The notes under the pieces are model-generated. The model did no database searches. It worked only from the letters and a program-made list of their open reading frames with translations, and was not told the origin of the DNA. DNA of 64,000 nt. Origin: Algoriphagus aestuariicola. Its GTDB lineage: Bacteria > Bacteroidota > Bacteroidia > Cytophagales > Cyclobacteriaceae. Position 1 is the first letter of the stretch; each line of letters begins with the position of its first letter. Of this stretch, positions 27,085 to 36,073 are shown one piece after another. The position numbers were made by a program, and so were the translations under genes. The stretch covers positions 45,153 through 109,152 of the forward strand of contig NZ_JAFKCW010000007.1 of the NCBI RefSeq assembly GCF_017254835.1, given 5' to 3'.

Positions 27085-28686
27085 ATGAAAAAATGCCTTC
27101 TATTTCTTTGTTTGGTTTTTAGCCTAGTTGCACCGGTTTTGGCTCAGTCCTACTTTGAAGATGGCCTTTCTGCTGACTTCCATAGTGGGCGCAGACAGGC
27201 CCTTCGAGCACAGATGCCCGCAAACAGCGTCGCGGTTATTTTCACCAATTCCCAGAAGAACCGCTCCAACGATGTAGATTTCATCTACCATCCCAATACC
27301 GACTTTTACTACCTGACGGGCTTTCGCGAGCCAAATGCAGCTTTGGTGATTTTCAGCGAAAGACGGGATTTCGGAAGCTTCTCCACGGACGAAATCCTTT
27401 ATGTCCAAAACCGTGATCCGCAAGCCGAAATGTGGAATGGGAAACGCCTCGGCATAGAAGGGGTGAAAGAAAAGCTTGGCTTTGAGCAGGTCTTTCTGAA
27501 TGACACCTTCGGAAAAACGCCAGCCCTGGAATTAGGCAAATTCGACAAGATCCTATCTTTCGACTTGGCCAATGACATCGAAGACAGTAGAGCCAATACA
27601 CCCTTGGCGGCCATGCAGGCAAAGTTCAAAACCGAATCCGGGTATTCGGAAGGGCTCTCAGTCAATACCCAGCAGCTCTATGAACTGATCCGCACCACAC
27701 CTATCGAAAACTCCGCCAACGTCGCCCAAGTGATTGGTAGAAACCGCCGCTTCTATCCGGAAGTGGAAAACGACCCTATTCTCAATGACTTTGTGAATGC
27801 CGACTCCCCGGAAAAACGACAGGAGATCAAGGCTAAACTGCCTGACTCCAAGCTCAACATCATTGCGCTGGAGCAGATCATGAACTCCCTACGTGAAATC
27901 AAATCCGAAGAGGAAGTAGCCCTACTCAGCAAAGCCGCCCAAATATCAGCCATCGGCCAGGTAGAGGTGATGAAGGCTGCCCAGGAAGGTATGTCGGAGC
28001 GGGAAATCCAAGGCATCCATGAATTCATCTACAAGCGCTATGGCGCAGAAAACGTCGGCTATCCCTCCATCGTCGGCGCCGGCAACAACGGCTGCATCCT
28101 CCACTACATCGAAAACGACCTCAAAAACGTCAACGAAAGACTCTTGCTCATGGATTTGGGAGCCGAGTGGCGGGGATATACGGCTGATGTCACGCGGTCT
28201 ATTCCTATCAGTGGCAAGTTCAATTCTGAAGAGAAGGCCATCTATGAGCTCGTACTGAAATCCCAAGAAGCGGGCATCAAGCTCTGCCAAGCTGGAACGG
28301 AGTTTTCGGAAATTGGCCGAGTCACCCGTCAAATCATCAATGACGGCCTCACGGAATTGGGCGTGATCAAAGAAGGGGAAAACCACAACTATTTTCCACA
28401 TGGGACTTCGCACCACCTTGGCCTAGACGTGCACGACCGCGGAGGCTATGGCCCGCTCAGAGAAGGCATGGTACTCACCGTGGAGCCGGGCATCTACATT
28501 CCCGAAGGCAGCGACTGCGACCCCAAATGGTGGGGCATCGCAGTCCGTATTGAGGACGACATCCTGGTCTCTGCCAATGGCCCGGTTAATCTTTCGGCGG
28601 ATGCCCCTAGGACAGTAGCTGACATCGAGGCGCTGATGCTGCAGAGCAGTCCGCTGGAAAATTGGACCTTGCCGGGGATCAAGTAA
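27085..28686 (+). CDS. Xaa-Pro aminopeptidase (M24B), exported
   Basis: Aminopeptidase P family metallopeptidase that removes N-terminal residues preceding proline; 533 residues. A signal peptide (LLFLCLVFSLVAPVLAQ) distinguishes it from the cytoplasmic PepP. The N-terminal creatinase-like domain includes NDVDFIYHPNTDFYYLTGF. The dinuclear metal ligands are in LLMDLGAEWRGYTADVTRS (two Asp), HGTSHHLGLDVHD (His), VEPGIYIP (Glu) and VRIEDDILV (Glu), so the enzyme looks active. It is monocistronic, with a terminator about 55 nt after the stop. Confidence 0.93.
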   Translation: MKKCLLFLCLVFSLVAPVLAQSYFEDGLSADFHSGRRQALRAQMPANSVAVIFTNSQKNRSNDVDFIYHPNTDFYYLTGFREPNAALVIFSERRDFGSFSTDEILYVQNRDPQAEMWNGKRLGIEGVKEKLGFEQVFLNDTFGKTPALELGKFDKILSFDLANDIEDSRANTPLAAMQAKFKTESGYSEGLSVNTQQLYELIRTTPIENSANVAQVIGRNRRFYPEVENDPILNDFVNADSPEKRQEIKAKLPDSKLNIIALEQIMNSLREIKSEEEVALLSKAAQISAIGQVEVMKAAQEGMSEREIQGIHEFIYKRYGAENVGYPSIVGAGNNGCILHYIENDLKNVNERLLLMDLGAEWRGYTADVTRSIPISGKFNSEEKAIYELVLKSQEAGIKLCQAGTEFSEIGRVTRQIINDGLTELGVIKEGENHNYFPHGTSHHLGLDVHDRGGYGPLREGMVLTVEPGIYIPEGSDCDPKWWGIAVRIEDDILVSANGPVNLSADAPRTVADIEALMLQSSPLENWTLPGIK

Positions 28687-28740
28687 AATGAAAATAGCTG
28701 TGCAGGATAGGCCGTGCGGAGCGTAAAGCCTCAAAACCAA

Positions 28741-28772
28741 GCCTGACGGACTTTGCGCCGTCGGGCTTTTTT
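28741..28772 (+). terminator. Terminator of the aminopeptidase P gene
   Basis: Nine-bp stem GCCTGACGG/CCGTCGGGC (28741-28749 with 28758-28766, one G-T pair) followed by six T. Confidence 0.92.
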
Positions 28773-28800
28773 AGTGGCAATTCTTTTTTAGATTTAAGCG

Positions 28801-30504
28801 ATGCAAAAAACCACCTCCATCCGACAGTTTGGGCTATTTGCCTTTGGGCTGGCCTTTTTTTTCTCTATTCATTCCAGCTTGGCCCAAGGAGCCTACGTTC
28901 CTTACGACAGGGACTATTACCACAAAGTAGAGCGCTATGAAATCCTCCAGGGCACCAACAATCCCTTTTTCAATAGCGGATACAAGCCCTATCGAAGGGA
29001 CATCCTGGCAAAATACCTAGACAGCTTGGCGGCAAACCCAGAGGTGATCCAATCCAAGGCCGATCAATTCAACCTCGACTACCTAAGTCAGGACAACTGG
29101 GAATTTTCAGAAAGGGAAATACCAGCCTCCAAAAAGCCATTCCTAAAATCCCTATACCGTCAACCTGGGGATTTTGCACACTACGAGGGGGAGGACTTTG
29201 GAATACATCTCAGCCCGGTGATCTATCTGAGCGGGGGTACCGAGACGGACAACGACCGAAACCCGGCGCGACTCGCCAGAGGTTTGGTGGTGCGGGGCTC
29301 AGTGGACAAAAAAGTGGGATTTTACACCTACCTGACCACTTCGGAGGTCTTTTTCCCCAGTTGGGTAAAAGACTATGCGGAATACAACGGCGCAGTACCG
29401 GGAGAAGGGTTTTGGAAAGAGTATAAAGATGAGGGTTACAACTACTTTTCCGCACTTGGGCATGTTTCCTTTCAGATCACCAAGCATATCGAGATTCAAG
29501 TTGGGCACGATCGCAATTTTGCAGGCGAGGGCTATCGCTCTTTTCAGATCTCTGATTTCTCCAACCCCTACATGTTTGTCAAGTTCAACACGAAAGTTTG
29601 GAAGTTCCAGCTGACCAACCTCTGGACCCAAATGACTGCCGATGTATTCTACGACCGGGGAAGGCCAACCGACGGAAGATACCCTCAGAAATATTTCGCG
29701 TACAACCGTCTCGGTTTTAATGTTGGGAAAAACGCCAATCTCGGCTTTTTCTCCTCCATCATGACCGACAAAATCAACTTCAACTACTTCAACCCATTCA
29801 TCTTCCTGCGCTGGGTGGAGCAGCAGCAGGGTACGCCGGACAAAGTCATGCTGGGCTTGGATGCAAAGTGGATTTTTGTGCCGGGGATGGAGGTCTACGG
29901 ACAGTTTGCGTTGGATGAGTTTGTTTTCAACGAGTTCTTTGAAATCGACGGAGACGGGTCAAAACGCAACAAATATGGCGCTCAGCTGGGCTACAAGTAC
30001 ATCAACATCTTCGGCCTGAGAAACCTGGATTTTCAGCTAGAATGGAATCAGGCGAGACCTTATACTTTCCAGGAAAAATTTGAACACCAATCCTATTCCA
30101 ACTGGAGAACGCCCCTCACCCATCCAAGGGGAGCAAATTTCAGGGAGTTTGTCAGCATTTTCCGCTATCAGCCTCTGCCAAGACTTGATCTGAATCTCAC
30201 GGGCTTGTACCAGTATTTCGGAGCGGATGAAAGCACCGAAGTCAACTGGGGCGGAGACGTGTTGAAAAACCGACTGGAGGATAGTCCCACCGGGCTGTTT
30301 GACAATTACATTGGACAGGGAGTAGAAAACAAGGTCATCCAATCCAACCTGACAGCTTCCTACATGCTAAAGCACAATTTCTTTGTCGATGCTTCACATA
30401 CCTTCCGAAGGAGGACAGCCCAAGACTTGGATGAGCCGCTGAGTAGCCACTACTTGCAATTGGCTTTCAGGTGGAATTTCGTCAAACCCGATTTCAACTA
30501 TTGA
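28801..30504 (+). CDS. Outer-membrane beta-barrel, Wzi/RemB-like
   Basis: A 567-residue exported protein: signal peptide up to about residue 29 (FFFSIHSSLAQ), then an extended region and many alternating aromatic/polar strands, ending in FRWNF close to the C-terminus as barrel proteins do. The start YVPYDRDYYHKVERYEILQG and phrases such as FQITKHIEIQVGHDRNFAGEGYRS and FKFNTKVWKFQ-type strands fit the capsule-assembly Wzi family and the related gliding-motility protein RemB of Bacteroidota. A role in surface polysaccharide attachment or secretion is inferred. It is followed 59 nt later by an ABC exporter. Confidence 0.75.
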   Translation: MQKTTSIRQFGLFAFGLAFFFSIHSSLAQGAYVPYDRDYYHKVERYEILQGTNNPFFNSGYKPYRRDILAKYLDSLAANPEVIQSKADQFNLDYLSQDNWEFSEREIPASKKPFLKSLYRQPGDFAHYEGEDFGIHLSPVIYLSGGTETDNDRNPARLARGLVVRGSVDKKVGFYTYLTTSEVFFPSWVKDYAEYNGAVPGEGFWKEYKDEGYNYFSALGHVSFQITKHIEIQVGHDRNFAGEGYRSFQISDFSNPYMFVKFNTKVWKFQLTNLWTQMTADVFYDRGRPTDGRYPQKYFAYNRLGFNVGKNANLGFFSSIMTDKINFNYFNPFIFLRWVEQQQGTPDKVMLGLDAKWIFVPGMEVYGQFALDEFVFNEFFEIDGDGSKRNKYGAQLGYKYINIFGLRNLDFQLEWNQARPYTFQEKFEHQSYSNWRTPLTHPRGANFREFVSIFRYQPLPRLDLNLTGLYQYFGADESTEVNWGGDVLKNRLEDSPTGLFDNYIGQGVENKVIQSNLTASYMLKHNFFVDASHTFRRRTAQDLDEPLSSHYLQLAFRWNFVKPDFNY

Positions 30505-30563
30505 CAAAAACCCATGCGATCAATTTTGCGTAACTTGCGGGTCTAATTACCCCAACTCGCTTG

Positions 30564-32396
30564 ATGAAAACCTACCTGCGAATCTTGTCCTATGCACGTC
30601 CTTTTGGCAGATTCGTTCCCACATATATCTTCTACACGCTCTTTTCGATCATCTTTGGCTTGATCAACTTCACGTTGCTCAAGCCGCTTTTTGACGTCAT
30701 CTTCGAGCAGGTAGAGCCTGCCACTCTGGAGCAATACCGTACCCTGCCTCCTTTTTCCTTTTCCGTGGAATATTTCACCGGACTATTCAACCATTTTTTC
30801 CTAACCGTACAGGACGACTATGGGAAAATGGGAACGTTGGTATTCGTCTGTATTATCATCGTGATCTCAGTGTTCCTGTCCAATCTGTTCACCTATCTCT
30901 CGGGAGTGGTTTTGGCCAAGGTCCGCGCAACGGTCATCAAAGGCATGCGGATGGATATATTCAACAAAGTTGGGACGCTTCATATCGGCTACTTTTCCAA
31001 CGAAAGAAAAGGGGATCTGATGTCTAAGATGACCAACGACGTACAGGAAGTCGAGAACACCATCGTACAGTCCCTTCGAGTAGTCTTCCGCGAGCCAGCG
31101 ACGATCATCCTCTATTTCTCCGTGTTGTTTTTCATGTCGGTCAAGCTGACGCTCTTCACGATCTTGATTATCCCCATCTCGGGAGCAATCATAGGCGGGA
31201 TCACCCGGAGATTGAAAAAGCGCGCGGTACAAAGCCAGCAGTCCCTTGGGCGTATCGCGAATATCCTGGATGAAACTCTGGGAGGAATGAGGGTCATCAA
31301 GGCCTTCAATGCGGAACGTTTTATTGCGGAAAAATTTGACGAGGAGACGGACTACTACTCCCATGTCAACGTGAGCATGGCCCGTAAAAACGAGCTGGCT
31401 TCGCCTATTTCCCAGTTTCTGGGAGTGAGCGTGGTGGCTGGGATTCTTGTCTATGGGGGCAGTCTGGTACTCAGCGGGGAGTCGGATTTGGGAGCGTCGG
31501 ACTTCATCACCTACATCATTATCTTCACCCAAGTGCTTAATCCCGCCAAGGAAATCTCTCGCGCTGTATCGAGCATTCAGCGCGGCATCGCCTCGGCTGA
31601 GCGTATTTTCGAGGTCATCAATACCAAAACCCAAATCGAGGCGCCGACGAACCCCAAGCCCATCAGCGGTTTCCATGAGGCCATCGAATTCGATCAGGTA
31701 TCGTTTGGCTATGAGGACAAGCTGGTACTGAGGAATGTCAATTTCAAGCTGGAAAGAGGGAAAACAATCGCGCTAGTAGGGCCATCTGGCGGCGGAAAGT
31801 CCACTTTGGCGGATTTGGTTCCGAGATTTTACGACCCGACTTCTGGGTCGATCCGCCTAGATGGCACGGATATCCGGGACTTTTCCCCCTCCGATCTCAG
31901 GAGTCTCATGGGGATAGTCACCCAGGAATCCATCCTGTTCAACGACACCGTGTTTAACAATATCGCTTTCGGTATCGAAAATGCCACCGAGGAGCAGGTC
32001 ATCGAGGCAGCCAAAATCGCCAATGCCCACGGATTTATTTCCCAGCTGGAGAATGGCTACCAAACCTCCATCGGCGAGCGAGGCTCCAAGCTATCCGGAG
32101 GACAAAGACAGCGCTTGAGTATTGCTAGAGCGGTACTAAAAAACCCTCCCATTTTGATTTTGGACGAGGCGACATCGGCGCTGGATTCGGAATCGGAGCT
32201 GTTGGTACAGGAGGCATTGACGAAACTCATGAACAACCGCACAACTCTGGTGATTGCCCATCGCCTCAGCACGATACAGCATGCCGATGAAATTCTGGTC
32301 ATCGAACAAGGCCAAATCGTCCAGCGAGGATCCCACTCCGACCTGATGGCAGTTGACGGACTTTACCAAAAACTATCAAGTATTCAGTCAGTTTGA
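30564..32396 (+). CDS. MsbA-type ABC exporter (permease fused to ATPase)
   Basis: Half-transporter acting as a homodimer, 610 residues. Six membrane helices occupy about 1-320 and the ATPase about 350-600. Walker A is VGPSGGGKSTLAD, the ABC signature LSGGQRQRLSIAR and Walker B ILILDEATSALD, with the switch His in VIAHRLST; all are intact. The pattern MGTLVFVCIIIV...FLSNLFTYLSG is typical of the Bacteroidota MsbA-like group that flips lipid A core or other lipids. The ATG at 30564 is preferred over the adjacent TTG. The upstream neighbour is a Wzi-like barrel; the downstream neighbour is a small membrane protein 30 nt away. Confidence 0.9.
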   Translation: MKTYLRILSYARPFGRFVPTYIFYTLFSIIFGLINFTLLKPLFDVIFEQVEPATLEQYRTLPPFSFSVEYFTGLFNHFFLTVQDDYGKMGTLVFVCIIIVISVFLSNLFTYLSGVVLAKVRATVIKGMRMDIFNKVGTLHIGYFSNERKGDLMSKMTNDVQEVENTIVQSLRVVFREPATIILYFSVLFFMSVKLTLFTILIIPISGAIIGGITRRLKKRAVQSQQSLGRIANILDETLGGMRVIKAFNAERFIAEKFDEETDYYSHVNVSMARKNELASPISQFLGVSVVAGILVYGGSLVLSGESDLGASDFITYIIIFTQVLNPAKEISRAVSSIQRGIASAERIFEVINTKTQIEAPTNPKPISGFHEAIEFDQVSFGYEDKLVLRNVNFKLERGKTIALVGPSGGGKSTLADLVPRFYDPTSGSIRLDGTDIRDFSPSDLRSLMGIVTQESILFNDTVFNNIAFGIENATEEQVIEAAKIANAHGFISQLENGYQTSIGERGSKLSGGQRQRLSIARAVLKNPPILILDEATSALDSESELLVQEALTKLMNNRTTLVIAHRLSTIQHADEILVIEQGQIVQRGSHSDLMAVDGLYQKLSSIQSV

Positions 32397-32426
32397 TTAA
32401 ATTAGAAATCACCAATTGTTCTACTC

Positions 32427-32792
32427 ATGAAAAAAATCGCGCAATTTCTTCAAATCGCACTTTTGCTCTATTTCCTGTTATTCCTTGTTTTTTTCTTTTC
32501 ATTTGACTCTCTCGGCTCCGCATTTGGGATGGATCCGATCACCCCTGAGTCCATGGTGAAAGTGTTCTTAACAGGCTTCATCCTGTTCGTGGTTACTTGG
32601 GCTGCCAGCCGGATGCACCAGAGCTCCATGGACACAGAAGCGAAAAAAATGCAAACCAAGATGAATGAACTAAAAGCAAAGCTCTATGATTTCGAGCACC
32701 CCAAGACAACGGTTATCCCCAATCCTGCACCTCCGAAGAGTCAGGAAGACACGGGAGGGATTATTCGCCCAAGAAAAAATGTCACAGATTAA
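32427..32792 (+). CDS. Small membrane protein of unknown function
   Basis: A 121-residue protein with two hydrophobic spans (about 7-30, LQIALLLYFLLFLVFFFSF, and about 45-61, FLTGFILFVVTWAAS) and then a charged coiled-coil-like stretch (AKKMQTKMNELKAKLYDFE). The C-terminus is proline-rich and polar. I do not recognise a family. It lies 30 nt downstream of the ABC exporter, so it may be co-transcribed and could be an accessory subunit, but nothing in its sequence proves that. Confidence 0.7.
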   Translation: MKKIAQFLQIALLLYFLLFLVFFFSFDSLGSAFGMDPITPESMVKVFLTGFILFVVTWAASRMHQSSMDTEAKKMQTKMNELKAKLYDFEHPKTTVIPNPAPPKSQEDTGGIIRPRKNVTD

Positions 32793-32857
32793 TAAAGATT
32801 TAATTTTCGCAATCCAGTATATTGAGGAGACCAAACATCTCCTCTTTTATTTTTCCT

Positions 32858-34396
32858 ATGGTCGCTAAAACCTTTGGGAGCGCCGTCTCCGGAGTCGATG
32901 CCAATCTCATCACCATCGAAGTCAATGTAGGACAGGGCACTAGCTTTTTCATGGTGGGCCTGCCAGATTCTGCCGTAAAAGAATCCCAGCAGCGTGTGGA
33001 GTCCGCCCTGAAATATTTCAACTACCGCATGCCCCGTCAGAAAGTGGTCGTCAACCTGGCCCCTGCGGATATCCGCAAGGAAGGCTCAGCCTACGACCTG
33101 CCCATTGCCATGGGGATACTTCAGGCTTCAGAACAGGTCTCATTTTCAGAACTGGAGCGCTACGTGATCATGGGTGAGCTGGCCCTTGACGGAAATCTCC
33201 GTCCCATCAAGGGCGTTTTGCCCATCGCCATCGAAGCAAGAAAACGGGGATTCAAGGGTTTTATCCTCCCTCTGGAAAATGCCAAAGAAGCTTCCATCGT
33301 AAACAACATTGACATCATCGGCGTGGAGACCTTGGATCAGGCAGTCGATTTTCTTCAAGGGAATCTGGAGATCAAACCCTTGGTCACCGACACACGGGAG
33401 ATTTTTTACAATTCTTTGGATGATACTGAATTCGACTTTGCAGACGTGCAGGGCCAGGAAAACATCAAACGGGCCATGGAGATCGCCGCCGCAGGAGGAC
33501 ACAACGTGATCATGATAGGGCCTCCCGGAGCTGGCAAAACCATGCTGGCTAAGCGCCTGCCTTCTATTTTGCCTCCTCTTTCTCTTCAGGAAGCCTTGGA
33601 GACTACAAAAATCCACTCCGTGGCCGGAAAGCTCGGAAAACATGCCTCTCTTTTGGCACAAAGGCCATTTCGCAGTCCCCACCACACCATCTCCGATGTG
33701 GCCTTGGTAGGTGGCGGTGGCAATCCTCAACCCGGGGAAATATCACTTGCACATAACGGAGTTCTATTTCTCGACGAATTGCCCGAGTTTAAGCGTACGG
33801 TACTGGAAGTGATGCGTCAGCCTTTGGAGGAGCGCAAGGTCACCATCTCTCGCGCGAAAGTCTCGGTGGACTACCCGGCTAATTTTATGCTGATCGCCAG
33901 CATGAACCCCTGCCCCTGCGGCTATTATAACCACCCGGAGAAAGAATGTGTCTGCGGCCCAGGAATCGTGCAACGCTACCTAAACAAGGTAAGCGGACCG
34001 CTGCTCGATCGTATAGACCTTCATGTGGAAGTGACGCCGGTTAGGTTCGAGGAAATGACTTCGACCCGAAAAACCGAACCGAGCAAGGTCATCCGAGAAC
34101 GAGTCATCAAAGGACGCGAGCGCCAAAAGACCCGATTTCAAAATAATCCTGAAATCTACTGCAATGCGATGATGCCTTCCCACTTGGTCAAAGAAATCTG
34201 CCAAATCAACGAGGCTGGCAAAACCCTACTCAAAACTGCCATGGAGCGCCTCGGCCTCTCAGCCCGCGCCTATGACCGCATCCTCAAAGTAGCCCGAACT
34301 ATCGCCGACATAGCGGATAGTGAAAATATCCGAGTGGAGCATCTGGCCGAAGCCATCCAATACCGAAGCTTGGACAGAGAAGGCTGGGCGGGGTGA
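32858..34396 (+). CDS. comM: YifB/ComM family Mg-chelatase-like AAA+ ATPase
   Basis: Hexameric helicase-type ATPase; in naturally competent bacteria ComM promotes branch migration during integration of incoming DNA. The start is set at 32858, since MVAKTFGSAVSGVDANLITIE is the conserved beginning and the preceding 12 codons are not. The N-terminal Lon-protease-like fold runs to about 170, then Walker A MIGPPGAGKTMLAKRLP, Walker B LFLDELPEF, the C-rich NPCPCGYYNHPEKECVCG insert, and the C-terminal Mg-chelatase helical domain ending in HLAEAIQYRSLDR. The 512-residue length is standard. It is found in many non-competent bacteria too. Confidence 0.93.
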   Translation: MVAKTFGSAVSGVDANLITIEVNVGQGTSFFMVGLPDSAVKESQQRVESALKYFNYRMPRQKVVVNLAPADIRKEGSAYDLPIAMGILQASEQVSFSELERYVIMGELALDGNLRPIKGVLPIAIEARKRGFKGFILPLENAKEASIVNNIDIIGVETLDQAVDFLQGNLEIKPLVTDTREIFYNSLDDTEFDFADVQGQENIKRAMEIAAAGGHNVIMIGPPGAGKTMLAKRLPSILPPLSLQEALETTKIHSVAGKLGKHASLLAQRPFRSPHHTISDVALVGGGGNPQPGEISLAHNGVLFLDELPEFKRTVLEVMRQPLEERKVTISRAKVSVDYPANFMLIASMNPCPCGYYNHPEKECVCGPGIVQRYLNKVSGPLLDRIDLHVEVTPVRFEEMTSTRKTEPSKVIRERVIKGRERQKTRFQNNPEIYCNAMMPSHLVKEICQINEAGKTLLKTAMERLGLSARAYDRILKVARTIADIADSENIRVEHLAEAIQYRSLDREGWAG

Positions 34397-34414
34397 GTCT
34401 TTAGAGGGAAGACA

Positions 34415-35344
34415 ATGGAACAAGTAATGAAGGAACATATCGAAGAAAAGATCTATACGATAAGAGGTGTACAAGTCATGCTGGACCAAGATTTGGCAGG
34501 TCTGTACCAGGTCACTACTTCAAGACTCAATGAGCAGGTAAAAAGAAATAAGAGTCGTTTTCCAGATTCTTTTGTTTTTCAGTTGACCGAAGCTGAATGG
34601 AGAAACCTTATCGCTCAGCTAAATATTCCCGGGGGTAATACTTTGACATCGCAAATTGCGACATCAAGTCGAAGGCATGGAGGAAGAAGACATCTCCCAT
34701 ATGCCTTCACCGAACAGGGAGTTGCGATGCTTTCGGCGGTATTGAGAAGTGAAGTAGCCGTGCAGGTCAGTATCCAAATCATGCAGGCCTTTGTCAACAT
34801 GCGCAGCTTTCTGCTGAAAAATGCTTCCGTATTTCAACGTCTTGACCAGCTGGAACTAAAACAACTGAAAACCGAAGCAAAATTTGAAGAAGTATTCAGG
34901 GCCTTAGAATCAAGACAGGACAAACCCGAAAAAGGAATTTTCTTTGACAGCCAGATCTTCGATGCTTATGTCTTTGTCGCCGAACTGATCAAAAACGCAA
35001 AACAAGAAATTATCCTGATCGACAACTACGTCGACGAGTCAGTACTGCTACTATTATCCAAACGCGATCCCGGTGTTCAAGCCACTATCTATACCAAGAC
35101 TTCTAAACAGCTGGAACTGGACTTGAAAAAACATCAAGCCCAATATGCGACTGTAGCCATCAAGCCTTTGGAAAAAAGCCATGATCGCTTTATGATCATC
35201 GACCGACGGGAACTGTACCATATCGGGGCCTCCCTCAAAGATCTTGGCAAAAAATGGTTTGCCTTTTCTCGAATGAACGGCATGACTGCAATCCTCTTGG
35301 CACAACTCGAAGTAGAAAGAAGTAAAGCTGACAATAGCATTTAA
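34415..35344 (+). CDS. ORF6N DNA-binding domain fused to a PLD-like C-terminal domain
   Basis: A 309-residue two-domain protein. Residues 6-100 form an ORF6N domain (IYTIRGVQVMLDQDLAGLYQV, VKRNKSRFPDSFVFQLT, YAFTEQGVAMLSAVLRS), a DNA-binding module known from phages and mobile elements. After a helical linker (about 130-170), residues 175-300 resemble half a phospholipase D fold: EIILIDNYVDESVL, then SHDRFMIIDRRELYHIGASLKDLG. The HDRF...D replaces the normal HxKxxxxD catalytic motif, so nuclease activity is uncertain. It lies 18 nt after comM and precedes a GRAM-like gene. The family is widespread in Bacteroidota with unknown function; a link to phage defence or mobile DNA is inference. Confidence 0.85.
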   Translation: MEQVMKEHIEEKIYTIRGVQVMLDQDLAGLYQVTTSRLNEQVKRNKSRFPDSFVFQLTEAEWRNLIAQLNIPGGNTLTSQIATSSRRHGGRRHLPYAFTEQGVAMLSAVLRSEVAVQVSIQIMQAFVNMRSFLLKNASVFQRLDQLELKQLKTEAKFEEVFRALESRQDKPEKGIFFDSQIFDAYVFVAELIKNAKQEIILIDNYVDESVLLLLSKRDPGVQATIYTKTSKQLELDLKKHQAQYATVAIKPLEKSHDRFMIIDRRELYHIGASLKDLGKKWFAFSRMNGMTAILLAQLEVERSKADNSI

Positions 35345-35422
35345 AAAACAATTGCTCCTTCAAACTGAAACCAACATTTTAGCATATCGAAATAGTAAAG
35401 CCCAACAAGGCAAAGAGTCAAC

Positions 35423-35974
35423 ATGGAAATAGGAACAGAAATACCAACACTGAGTACAAAACAAAAAATCACCTCTTCGATTTTGCCAGCAATCCTTTAT
35501 GGAGGGCTAGACTTCCTATTTGATTATCTGATGAATGGCGAAGTAAAACACTTTTACAGCCATATAATTCAGGGAGTTTGTTTTGGAGCATTGGTGGGTT
35601 TTGGATTCCCTTATCTGACCGGAAAATTCGGGCCTCGCTATGTCGCAAAAATCGGAAAAAGCATCAAACCCGACTTGGCGGAAAATGAGCAAATCGAAGT
35701 AGAAGGCCCTGCCAATCTCTTCCGCGGAATCGAAGGAGTTGGCGGAAAACTATTCTTGACGAATGAAAGGCTCATCTTCAAATCCCACAAACTCAATATC
35801 CAAAACGGCCAGACTGATATCGACTATAAACACATAGCCGAGGTCTTTGGAAGAAAAACAGCAAACCTAATTGACAACGGAATCCGAATCAAAACCACAG
35901 ACAGAAAGGAATATGACTTTGTCGTCGGAGATAGGGATTTGTGGATTGAGAGAATCAACGAGAAAGCACGGTAG
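35423..35974 (+). CDS. GRAM/PH-like domain membrane protein
   Basis: A 183-residue protein with two hydrophobic segments near the N-terminus (about 15-33 and 43-62, GVCFGALVGFGFPYLTG) and a C-terminal beta-rich domain from about 88. That domain, with EGPANLFRGIEGVGGKLFLTNERLIFKSH, has the GRAM/PH-like signature 'G-x-L-x-L-T-x-x-R-L-x-F'. GRAM domains bind lipids or proteins at membranes. The function is unknown. Its base composition is AT-richer than the housekeeping genes around it, like the neighbouring ORF6N and iorAB genes. It is followed by a hairpin terminator shared with iorB. Confidence 0.7.
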   Translation: MEIGTEIPTLSTKQKITSSILPAILYGGLDFLFDYLMNGEVKHFYSHIIQGVCFGALVGFGFPYLTGKFGPRYVAKIGKSIKPDLAENEQIEVEGPANLFRGIEGVGGKLFLTNERLIFKSHKLNIQNGQTDIDYKHIAEVFGRKTANLIDNGIRIKTTDRKEYDFVVGDRDLWIERINEKAR

Positions 35975-36002
35975 AATTGTGCGATTCCAGTCTAGGTTAG
36001 CG

Positions 36003-36039
36003 AAAAAAGACCTTCTGAAGGATAATTTCTTCAGAAGGT
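36003..36039. terminator. Bidirectional terminator between the GRAM-like gene and iorB
   Basis: Eleven-bp stem ACCTTCTGAAG/CTTCAGAAGGT (36010-36020 with 36029-36039) with a TTTTTT tract on the minus strand and a T-rich tract on the plus strand. Its core CTTCTGAA/TTCAGAAG recurs in the hairpin at 38976-39012. Confidence 0.88.
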
Positions 36040-36073
36040 GTTCTTGATTTTTTTGAAAAGTGCTTTGCTAGCA

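Noticed and set aside
30867-31676. 269-codon minus-strand open frame
   Set aside because: Antisense to the MsbA-like exporter whose motifs are all intact.
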